From Myoxocephalus aenaeus (taxonomy: Eukaryota; Chordata; Actinopteri; Perciformes; Cottidae): a stretch of 64,000 bases of DNA. The position numbers and the translations under genes were made by a program. The stretch covers positions 1,812,501-1,876,500 of the forward strand of contig JBAMJR010000162.1 of the NCBI GenBank assembly GCA_038501785.1. The letters run 5' to 3'. Positions within the stretch are counted from its first letter, which is position 1. Each line of letters opens with the position of its first letter. Shown one piece after another: positions 24,363 to 35,200 of the stretch. A model generated the notes under the pieces. The model saw only the letters and a program-made list of their open reading frames with translations, was not told where the DNA came from and ran no database searches.

Positions 24363-27185
24363 CCGGTGGAAAGCAGGGTGGAGGATGACGCTCAGCCACC
24401 GATGTAAAGAAGTGCTCTCGCTGCTTCTGTCCGTCTTTTCTCCGTCATTTTTCTCCTCCATGATGTTTAGAGAACTTGCCTCGCGTCGGGAAATTACCGA
24501 CGTAATTATCTCTCACTGGAAATTATCACGATTTTGTGATCAAACCCTTTTCATTCCTCATCTTTAGGTTAGGGAGGAAGTGACGTGTGTTGTCGTTCGT
24601 TATGCTAGTGTGGGGGATGCTACGTGAGCTTGTTAGCTGTTCCGTTTGAGATAACTTACTGCTAGCGAAGAGCCCCGTTGCAATACTGTGAACACTCAAG
24701 CAATAAACCTGCAAGTTAAGGAAACCAACGTCTGCGAGTCGTTACTGCGGACGTGACAATATCAAAGTTTACACCAAACCTGTTTTTAACTGTCAAGCTT
24801 GAAATGACAACTAACGGTCGCGCAATTTAAATCTAGCTGTTATTTTAAGTGCGCACTGATATGGAACGCTCTAAATGTAAACAGGCTGTACAGTACTTTA
24901 TGGCTGAATAAAATACACCCCGTGACTCACTCTCAACCAATCAGAATGCTTGATTTGATCTACCCGTATTATAATGAACGATATAGTTCAACACAGATTT
25001 GTATTTGTATTTTGTATTTGTATTTACTCTTTAATCAGGCAGTGCTAACTACGTCCACTTCTTATATACGGTCCTATAAGTGCCAGGAATAATTCATACA
25101 CTTTGGGCTTTCCACAGTATTTGTTGATTTTCTTAATTACAGCCTTATTCTTAATTCTTAAAAAAAGAAAACCAACATATGATGATATATCTTCATTTTG
25201 AAGATATAAACACTTTCAGCTCAGAAACTGAAAGGCTAAAAGCTAAAAGATTCCCCATCCAAGGTTTTAGTTCATAAACAGCAGCAGAGGTTGAAGTAAC
25301 ACCGACAGAAACTCTGTCTAAAAATGTCACACATTAAATTTAAAGTGGTTTAAAACTTGTCCTGCTCCATCTTTGCTTCGGGACATCTGCAGTATTCCAG
25401 CGTGACATCTATTATACAGAGGTCACACCTGTCTTGCTGCAGCCGACATCAGACATTATTACAGCAGAGTCCAGTGTTTAGAGAGCAGCAGTGTGCTGTA
25501 TGTGCGAGGAGGGACTTCAGGGCTAAATTATTCAGCAGTGATGGGTTTCTCTCAGGCCGGATGGAAGTAAAAGCAGAGCATCTTCATCTTCTTCCCTCCA
25601 CTGACCTGCTCGGTGCCATCAGCAGCTCCCAGAGTGCAGCTGGGCCGCATTAATTATTCATCGTTATAACTCAATGAAAGGTATACGGGGGGCCTTCAGC
25701 TCTCTGCCTCTTTATCGCTCCCTATTTCCTGCTCTCCAACAATCAGCATTCTCTCCCTCAGAGCCAATAAAACCTTTGACTTCTCCAGTTGAAGCCAACC
25801 GTTTTAAAATGTACAGATTTAATTATTGTGCCGTATTTTCTTCTCAAGACGTGGAAAGCTAAAATGTACAGAATAAAGCAAGAATTAGATATTTGTCTCT
25901 ATTAGCTGGCAGCAACACCAACTTCAGAGGATACTGCACCCTAAACATAAACATGTTTTACACTTTTTTTCTTTTTATTAAAGGGTTAGTTCACCCAAAT
26001 TACTTTAATCTATTTGCAACTAGAAGCACTGGAGTACTCAACATCAGTCTTGGACTACTTTTTGAAATGTTCTCGACTGCACAAACATTTGGCTTTCAAT
26101 GATGAGTGGGTGTCAAATACATTCCTGCAGAACCAATGGACACAGTTAAAAGAGATCTAAAACTGCCCACAACCTTTTCTTTGAACACAGTAGTTGCATT
26201 CACAGTAATGACTGGTGAACATGATCTGTGCTTTGTTCATGTAAAGGAAAATAAAATAGTCTAAAAATGATCTAGTCATAGACAAACATAAAATGAATGG
26301 GTCAGTTCGCTCCAATTTACAATTATTTGTTCACCTACCTCAATTACTTATATCTATCAATGCAGATCATTTAGTGTTATTTGCCCAGTTTTTAACACAT
26401 CTGGACCACTGCAATGGAGGTAAACACAATTTAGTTTGTGATGCTCAAAGTATTGTCTCATTAGGTCCAAAAGAATAAATAATTCAACATCTTTTCAGGT
26501 CTGTGATTATCTTCAGTAAATCTTGAAAGACATGTTGCTGTTGAGCTTTTTGAATAGGTTTCAAGACCGTCATCACCCAAAACAATAGCGCTTAAAATGA
26601 CAGATATTTACGTTTTTCTAACATATGACTTCTGATGGCAGACATACAAAGTGTCTGACTTTGACATGGGAGATGTGCTACCAACTGGTTTCTAAACACA
26701 ATCATGTCCTTGATCTGTCCCCAACATTAACCAAGTAGTTTCACATACTTAAACATTACCAAAATATTGAGGACAGATCAAAAAACAATCACTCAAGTCA
26801 TTTTTGTTCATGTAGGTCATTTGGGAAGACTTTCTTCAGACATTTTTCAATGTAGCTTTCTTTGTATCTGCCTTTTTTTTGTATCTGCCTTTTCACTGCA
26901 GACATTTTGATATATGACAAGTAGGAAAAGCACAGACTAGATCAAATATAAAATTATAGATGGCTGAATTCCATTAGAATACCTTAATGTTTTGTCATAT
27001 AAACCCCAAAATATTTCATAAAATTGAAATATATATGGACACACACGTGTTTAAATAAACTAGTCTAGGTTTATTTTACTGGTCTTTATCTTGCGTGACA
27101 AGCTGAGTAACATGAGTAAGGTGACACATTTATGACCGTGATGCAACAGGATTTGACTTCTGGGACGACACAATCTTCTTATTCA

Positions 27186-27191
<6 letters not shown>

Positions 27192-27228
<37 letters not shown>

Positions 27229-27288
27229 CCTCCCTGACCCACTGTAATCCTGTGGTCTGTACTGTAATCCACACACACACACACACAC
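27192..27288. repeat. (TG)n followed by (CA)n, inverted microsatellite pair
   Basis: About 17 TG units (27192-27226) and about 9 CA units (27270-27288) are separated by 43 bp of unique sequence, so the two could pair as a hairpin. Confidence 0.93.
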
Positions 27289-28061
27289 ATGCACGCACAC
27301 GCACGATCCAGGATCAGTCTGTGCCAAGAACAGAAACTCAGGTCTAGTGAAAGAGCATATAATCTATCATGAGCTGTATCTAACCTTTATAATGGAGAGA
27401 TACTGTAGATATACAACGAGAACAACGGATACAAAGCATAGGCTGCACATAAAAGTGTAGTTAGTCACCGTGACGTTAACCGATGGTTTGTGATCTACGG
27501 TTTGGAAGCCTTAAGATTGCCATTTTGACCGGCGCCATCTTGGTTATTTAGAACAGGAAGTGACCACATCTGGACGAGATGGTGGAGCTGGAGAGGACTG
27601 AGGCCCAGTGGGGCCAGTGCTGTTAGCAGCTAGCGCTAGCTTGGTTGGCAAAGGTGCATCAGTAGTTTACATCAACTGTGTCATTAATTGGTTAACAGAA
27701 GAAAGGATTAAAACAAAATGTGCGTACCATAAAAAAGTATAATTGAACTAGCCGTGGTGGAAACCTGTCACTGAAAGCAGCCACGTTCTTAATGATGCCC
27801 GTCTTTAACGGGTGAGTTATATATCCTGTACAGTTGTCATGAATGGGGATATTAGCAATAGATAACAACACTTTTGTTGTACTAGCCTGTGAACATGTTT
27901 CATTCTGCTGTACAGTTGGGCTTTTTAACATGAGGGTCTATGAGGATAGACTCTGTGTTGGAGGAACTTTTTGCTTTATTTTTCAGACCTAAAGGTTGTT
28001 GCTTGATGCAAACACACAAACACACACTGAGAGTAGGATGTCTTGTAAATACACATTCATG

Positions 28062-29070
28062 TTTATTACCATTGAGTATTTACATAAGACTATATATTGT
28101 TAGACTTTTTTGACATAGACTTTTCATTTAAAACATTCATTTTTTTCCACAATCGCTTTTTCTTGTCAAAAGAAAAACTAATTCATATCCAATAGTAACA
28201 ACTGTACAAAGACAGCCTGGTAGGTACACTAACTCACTTAAAAATTCTCATTATTTTAGTCAATGCAAATCTTGCGACAACAAAAACAACAGCTTGAGAG
28301 TTCCCATCATGACATTTTTTTCTTTTCCTCCCACAGCGGAGCCGAGTGATCACAAATGACTAAAGCTCGTATGTACATGCACTAAAGTGCTAGTGTTCAA
28401 AAGGCATGCAAATATTTGACTGATATTTGTACAACTGCCTTCCAAATATGCATAAGGTTGTTCTGTTTGTTGTCAACCATCTTCTACATGTCTACAGAGC
28501 CAAACATTCATCCCCACCTGAAAATAAAGACATTAGCATCAGAAATGACATCATGTGTCTCTGCTTCAGACCCGATGAAGCAGAAGTAGTTTTTTTGTTT
28601 GTTTGTTTGCTCTCCTTGAAACTAAACTGAAAAGTCATGCTTCAAAGGCTAGCAACCAAAACACAGAATGTTTGCTTTTATTGAAAAACAATAGTTTGAA
28701 CATGAATTGTTGTAGGAAAAAGAAAAGAAAAGAAAAACGTAAACAGATAAGAAAAAAAATCATGTAAACTGCATAGAAATGCAACAGCTGACCTACAGTT
28801 TACACATGTGTGGGGTGTTATGAGTAACTCAGTGTGCAGGCACCTCTTATGGAAATGTAGTTTTTAAATCTTTTTTTTGATGATATTACAGTACATTCCA
28901 GGTTCTTCTAAAAAAGTTCTGGTTCCTCGATGGTCAGCTGGTGCTACTGGGTGGATCCCAACCCCTCCTTTAGGCTCCCTCCGATGGGAGTCTCTAGATT
29001 TGGGGGGTTTCTGAGGTACTGGGTCCTTTAGGCTGAGGTGGAGGAGGGAGAGAGGAGGTAGAGGACGGCC
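28062..29070 (-). other. Presumed mtcl1 3'-UTR with poly(A) signal candidates
   Basis: Downstream (minus strand) of the mtcl1 stop at 29071-29073. AATAAA on the minus strand occurs at 28677-28682 and 28062-28067 (and beyond at 27975-27980), giving UTRs of about 390 or 1,010 bases. The region is AT-rich without recognisable coding sequence or repeats. Which signal is used cannot be told. Confidence 0.45.
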
Positions 29071-29274
29071 TCACGCTGGCTCCTCGCCCTCCAGGATGGT
29101 CTCCCGGTGTCCCGGCGGTGGGAAGGTGAACCTCCTCTTTGTGCCCTGGCTCCACTTGGGGGAGGAGGAGGGGGAGCGGGAGGCCCAGCGCGAGGGTGGG
29201 CGGCGGTTGGCCGGGCGGGCCGGTCTCAGGAAACAGGAGTCCAGGGGTGGAGCCACCGGAGAGCGAGGCAGGTC
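29071..29274 (-). CDS. mtcl1: mtcl1 terminal coding exon (long C-terminus)
   Basis: Acceptor ttggcag at 29275 opens a phase-0 exon of 67 codons plus TGA, beginning DLPRSPVAPPLDSCF and containing RPARPANRRPPSRWASRS, then KRRFTFPPPGHRE and an acidic end. The RPANRRPPSRWA segment matches my memory of the long human MTCL1 C-terminus, which supports an exon 8.1 kb from its predecessor. It is basic and proline-rich, probably disordered. A 97-codon frame overlapping it in another phase is a shadow. Confidence 0.85.
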   Translation of the reverse strand, partial: DLPRSPVAPPLDSCFLRPARPANRRPPSRWASRSPSSSPKWSQGTKRRFTFPPPGHRETILEGEEPA

Positions 29275-32200
29275 CTGCCAATGACAAGGAGCTGTCAGTG
29301 AGGAGGGATGGGGGAGCGACTCGGCGAAATAAACAGGAAGTGAACAGATTTAGACATGAATGAAAGAAAGTAAAAGAGTGAGCGTGAAGATGTATACTTT
29401 ATGTGAACAAAACATTTACTTTAAGCAAAGAAGTACTGAATGTGTCAAAAAGAAGAATCAATGTCATATAGGAACTTTTATTTTCTCAGGTGATTTCTAT
29501 TGGTTGTGTCTACAGCCATCATTTTAAATTAGCGGAGCACCGGTTTATTAGCTACACTGTTCAAATCTGATCCTGCAGAATAAAGAGGCATAACAAACGA
29601 GTAAATGGACCTTGAGTTGAGATTATTTTCTCAACTCTTGTTTCGCAAGGTCAAGAAGGAAATGTCTAGATCAACTAGATCAGATGAGTTACAGCTGTTA
29701 AAACATCTAGGTTACAAATATAACCATTGTTTATATAACATTTCGCAACATGTATTCAGTAACTGCTTGACTATATACAATTCAATATAGTTTGGTTTAG
29801 CTACACTGGGGTATCATAAGCAGGGCTCCAGACTGCGACCAAATGGTCGCATTTTGCGCCTAAAATTAGACACTGTGCGACTAAATTTTTCATCTACTCG
29901 CGCAAGCGCGACCAGTAATATATATATTTTTTATTAAATATTTTTGTTGCTCACAAACTTGTATCTGACGGGGCATTTATTTGAGTTCTTGTGAGAATTT
30001 CGCCCCGACATGCTCCGCGGCGCTCACGAGCCCTCCCTCCCCCCTCCACCTCCTCCTCCTCGTAGTGCTCATGCAGCGGGTGCAGCTACTTCTGCTCTGA
30101 CCCGCAGCATCAGACAAACGGGTAGTGACGGTGTTTGTGCAATCCCCCGACGTTGTTTGGTGATAAATTAACCACAACATTAACGCTGCTGAAAACATTA
30201 CGTCGCAACTGGTCCGACGTGTTTATAAATGTCACGAGAATTCACAAAAATGCGATTAACTTGGCATTCATCCTCTGCATGGAAATCAGCACCCAGCATG
30301 TGAAGTCACTGCTCTTCATCAAACGCTCTGCAACAAGAAAGCCTGGACCGCTCCACAGCCTCAAGCTAACTGATGGTGTAATTCACACAATAAGCATTGA
30401 GGTCTGAGGAGAAGTTCAGGAGATATTTCAAGGTGCGTCAGAGAAGCAGAGGCTCAACATTCCTTTACCTGTTGTGCCTGGTCAGGAGAGGACACGGAAA
30501 GTTGCCTGTTATTCATTTATTTATTCAATTTGATGATTTTAGTTAGTTTGTTAACAAAAATAAATATATAAGTTGAAAATATCCTACTGTTTTTTATTTA
30601 TTTTTTATTTCATAAATAATTTTGGCGATGGTTGCCCTTTTTTTTGGTTTGAGCACCTGCCCCCCAAAATGTGTGTGCACGTGCCTGGTTAGCGGTAATG
30701 CCTGGGGGGGGGGGGGGGGGGGCGAATGACCACTGTGATAGGCTAATGTGTGAAAAGAGGCGGGTCTTGGGGGTTATCGCGCGAATCCACAGATTTCACA
30801 TAGCGGTGTCTCCTGTAAACAATGGACAATGGCGAACCGGACTATCAGTTCGTACTTTCTTCTTAAACCTAATGATCTAGAGAAGACAAATCCCGAGAAT
30901 GAGTCCGACTCAGATTGTGAGGAAACGGTCGTGGCGAAAAAAGGCAGGAAATTCAGCTTTCGCGATGAGTGGCTGCGCGAGTTCACCTAAGATTGTAGTG
31001 TATGCATTTATTGTCAAAGTATTTATCAGTAATACAGTGAAAATGATAGGAAAACTTTGCAAGTCGATTTATAGTGTGCGCCCCTAAATTTTCTGCTTGC
31101 GCCCCTAAAATTTTAAGTTAGGGGCCACTGTGCTCCTAGTAAAAAAAGTGAGTCTGGAGCCCTGATAAGCATAATTATTATCAATTTAGAGTATCTGCTA
31201 TATTTGTTATCTATTTAGATGACGTAATTCTGTATCAGAAAATCTCTGATTTCCTCATGATACAATTAAATCAAAAAAATGCGAAAATATCATATTGAAT
31301 TATCGCCCAGCACTACTTCTTTCCACCAAATCAAAGATGTAATGCTGACAGACAATATGAAGTGATGATGAGTAAAGCAACACCTGTGGATGAAACTGAA
31401 AAAACTAAACCAATTTGATTTACCCTGACAATGGTTTCATATTGAATTTGCTCACAGTGGTTATTATGGTACGACTGGGACACTTTTCAGAGAGCGCGTA
31501 TTCCGACTTGGCGCTTAATAATGTTGAACAAATAATCATGAAAGCCACTAATCAGCCAAAGTCCCTTGTTCAAAGTAACTGGACCCACATTTTACTGGTC
31601 ATAATGTTATATTGTCAACGCACACTGTTTAACATGGGACCTTCTTCCGTCTCTGTCATGAGTGAAATGAGGAGGAAGCAGCCTTTCTCAAAATAAGATC
31701 CAGTCAAATAAAACACAAAAACTGCAGCTACAAAAACAGGTGAAGGACAAACTGGTTTATGTCCAAACACGGATGTAGGGTGTTTGCATCCATTTGTGTT
31801 GCGATGACTGAGGTGCATGACAGATTAATGCAAACACAGGGGTTTATTAAGCTGGTTCAAGACTGCGTATGCATATTTCTGCTGAGGCACACACACAAAT
31901 TAATGGTGAGTAGATTACAGACACTGTTATGCATCTGTCCCCCAGATGAAAACAGTAAAAGTGAATAAAAAGAGGGCGATAAGAAGAGAGAAAAGTTTTC
32001 ATCCCCCTCGTCAGAATGATGTCTGAGTGTGATTGGGTGAACGATCACAACCGGGACATCGCACCATTGGCCTGATTTATAAATAGCTCATCTCCAGGCA
32101 TTAGATTTTGGCTGAAGGATGGGAGACATCGAGTCCACAAAGAAACAATCTAGTTCTGCTAAAAATACACGGCTGCGAGGCAGCGGTGGCATGAGAGGAT

Positions 32201-35200
32201 GAATGAAAAGACCCGCCAGTGAGTGACGGGCTGTATGAAAGTCACAGAGACGGATGTGCAGCGTCTCCATCAATAAATAATTTGTTTATGTATATAACGG
32301 ATGGATTGTGTACACACACCGGAAATACAGAGAAGTTGTTTTTTTTAATGGGCGGCTTGTGGGTTGAAACTAGATTTCCTGTGAGACGCTAATACATCAG
32401 ATCACACAACACCACAGATCATGCAGAGGTAATGGGAACAGGAAGTCAGAGACGGGAGAGGCTGCTGAAGACAGCAACTAAACAGCTTCACATCAACTCT
32501 GACTTCTCAGTCGATGCTTCAACCTTAAAAGGAGAAATCCACCCTAAAACACTTGGACACTGTTGAAACCGATGTAATCGCATCTGTAGGTACGTTTTAA
32601 TTTGTCGGAGAACATTGCAGTTAAAATATTCGGTCTTTCTTCATACATCAGGGTCAACATCAGATGTTACATTATTTTGGGCCTAAGACAAGAAAACGGT
32701 TAAGTTGTAAGGAAGAAACATTGCACCTAAAGCACAAACGCACAAATTATTTCACAACTGAACTTCAGCTATTATGCGCAATTTCATGGCTCTAGAATTT
32801 GATGGACGATCATAAATGGCCAAGTCCATAAAAACAATGAAAATCAAAATGGCTACATTTCAATTTGAACACTCTCATATACTTCACTGTAAGCTAACTT
32901 TTTAATATTTTTAATATTTAAATTTGGACAATAATTGATGAGTTATTTACTACCTCTGGCCAATACACAAGTAAATTAACGGTTTTAAATAGTGTCGTCT
33001 CTTAAAGTCGGTTTTTATGGATGTTGTTTTAATATGAGATGTATTTAGTTAAAGGATGTGTGTTTACATTTTCTCAGAAAAAAAAGAGTCTGCAGCATTT
33101 TGAACACAACACATTACCAAATACACATTAACCAAATGCTTTTTAGCAGCTGACTGAACTCTCAAAGCATTTACCAAGCACTTGAATTCATTGTGAAGGT
33201 GAGTTATCAAAACAGACCAGAACGCTTTGCTTCAGCCACCTACCATATCGGAATGGTATTTAGCATAATGTAGGAAATGAACTAAGTGAACTGCAAGCAG
33301 AGGAACTCAGCACTCATCATAGAAATACACGGACAGGCTGATAACATGTTGGTTGTATAACAGTGTCAGAGTATCAGATGGTGGATCTTCCCTTTAAGCA
33401 TACACAATGGACCAGAGAAAGCAGTTAATAGCCACCAGGCTTCAAACACAACACCAACAGGTGATGGAGTATAGAAAGTGATAAGTGTTAGAAGCAGTCA
33501 TCTTCGGGTAATCTTTTGAGGACTTGTTAGTGCGAGAGTAAATGGGGGGAACTGTAAGAGGGAAGAAGAAAGAAAACACTGTATGGACAAAAGAGTGAAA
33601 ATAGTAAAACATCACAAGAAAACGTCACAGTAGAGGAGCACCTGGTAGAAACACAATGTTAGCATAATCCAGATGTTATTATTGTTATACGCAGGGCCCC
33701 TCAAAACAACCTGCACTGAGGAATGTGTGAAACGTCCAAAAGAGTCAACTCTTTTGTGTCACGTTTACTGGTTCAGATGTTATCTGACCAGCAGTCAAGA
33801 CACAATCTGAAGACTCTTTGAATCACGTGGACTGAGTTTGCTTTAAAGGACCATAAAGGCAGTTTTGCAGGGTACATCCCGTTAATGTCAAATCACATAT
33901 AGTTTACATTATTGCCAAACTTTCCTTAATTTCTTCTCCGGGTGGTATGACAATCAACTTGTTGAACCGTGAAAAACTACTTCAGATGCGTACTCCATTA
34001 CAGCTGGTGCATCTATGTTACTCTGCTCAGTATCATCTTGACTTATTAAGGAGACCTTTCAAAGGGTTTTATGTTCCCAGTGTCTTCAATCTCTTACGAG
34101 GACCCTGGGAACATGGGCGTGACATGTCATCATCACACACTAATGCTGTGCAGAGAGCAGGAACTGTTCTGAAAAATTAGAGATGCACCAATTGCTTCTA
34201 AAAAAGTCTGACCTGCTGCTTCAGATTTTTGCCGATCTTTTTCCAAATAATTTGAATTGACAGCAAAGCTCGTGACTTTTTTCAAGATCACCCTAAAAAA
34301 ATCCTGTCTTCGTCCTGAAGCCAGAAAACGTCAAATTCTACATTTTATCTATTTACTTTGTTCTTGTCAAAGTTAGCTTTTCAACATCAAATTTCTATTT
34401 TTAGCATTTCCTGTATGGTGAGCAGTGAAAAGTGAATGAATAAATGACTTCAGAAGTTTATATCTATCCCCAACATGAAGCTGTACTGCCAACATGTAGA
34501 AGTTTTATCAAATGAGTTGCTGCTCTCAGCTGCGATGGACCTCTGCAATACATATCCAGTTTAATAAATATTCGCTGTAATTCATTAAAATTCTCATGCT
34601 CGTCTCTTAAAGTTGATTTTCATACCGTTCTGGCTGAAAATTTATTTAAATCGAATAATCTCAACATGAATGGTATGGCACTAGAAACAGTAGATGCAAT
34701 TTATGTGGTTAATGGCCTAAAACATGCAAAAAAACACCATTATGGTCCTTTAAAAAACAGATGATCTATAACAAAGAAACTGATCATGCGTGCATTAACA
34801 CAAAGATACAGATGTATGGCCGTCGCACAACTTTTGACACCACTCCGATGGCTTCACACACTGTCACTCTGCCGTCCTGTGAAGCATGCATTAATGAAGA
34901 GGGTGAGGGCGAGGAGGGGGAGGGGTCTGCAGGGCGTGAGGTGAGAGGTCCGTGTGGCTGGTGAACCCACCGCGAAAGGTTCGTGGAGGAAGAGGAAGAG
35001 GAAGACGAACTTACATCACGGAGACAAGCAGAGTTAGAGTCCCCAAGGAGTTGTTAGTATGACAGTGTGGTTCTGGATCAGAGCACAGCGGACAGGGAAG
35101 AGGGGGAGGGAGAGATAAAGCCCAGAGGGGAGGTAAGAGGGGCGGGGAGGAAGATAGAGCAGGAAATGTTAATTGGTAAAATTGGGTAAAGAGGAAGTCT

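Larger units (their letters stand above)
23101..24978. mobile_element. Tandem pair of ~0.92-kb palindrome-headed repeat units
   Basis: Two direct copies (about 23101-24019 and 24020-24978; offset 919 bp, very few differences by eye) each start with a 144-bp hairpin and end ccaatcagaatgcttgattt. Copy 2 continues to tacccgtattataa, the inverse of ttataatacgggta just after each hairpin, so this may be the terminal inverted repeat of a DNA transposon. Each copy also has a TATAAAA (23397-23403) and, about 360 bp on, an AATAAA (23758-23763), followed by sequence ending gacgtgaca, reminiscent of an LTR's U3-R-U5 layout. A 60-66 codon frame is kept in both copies but resembles nothing I know. It is either a non-autonomous DNA element or a nested composite; class unresolved. 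Confidence 0.7.
18837..28061. other. Gene-free interval between convergent acss2 and mtcl1
   Basis: No coding exon with splice support or recognisable family was found on either strand over about 9 kb. It holds simple repeats (20044-20118, 20934-20960, 27192-27288), the tandem palindrome-bearing element at 23101-24978, and otherwise AT-rich unique-looking sequence. The many 60-130-codon open frames here are unrelated to known families as far as I can tell and lack splice context. Confidence 0.6.
29821..31164. mobile_element. hAT-type DNA transposon remnant in last mtcl1 intron
   Basis: Ends are inverted: cagggctccagact at 29821-29834 and its complement agtctggagccctg at 31151-31164. CAGGG-type termini are typical of hAT elements. 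Flanks share ATAAG directly (ATAAGCA if the first two terminal bases are counted as target), not a clean 8-bp duplication. At 1.34 kb it is far shorter than an autonomous hAT, and internal coding sequence is reduced to a fragment near the right half. Confidence 0.75.

Noticed and set aside
23425..24567. Conserved 60-66-codon frames in both tandem units
   Set aside because: They differ as little as the surrounding noncoding unit does, resemble no known protein and have no start context. Conservation reflects recent duplication.
29821..31164. An 8-bp target duplication for this hAT element
   Set aside because: Comparing the 8 bases on each side (ATCATAAG and ATAAGCAT) does not give a match; only a 5-bp (or shifted 7-bp) repeat is present, so a clean duplication is not claimed.
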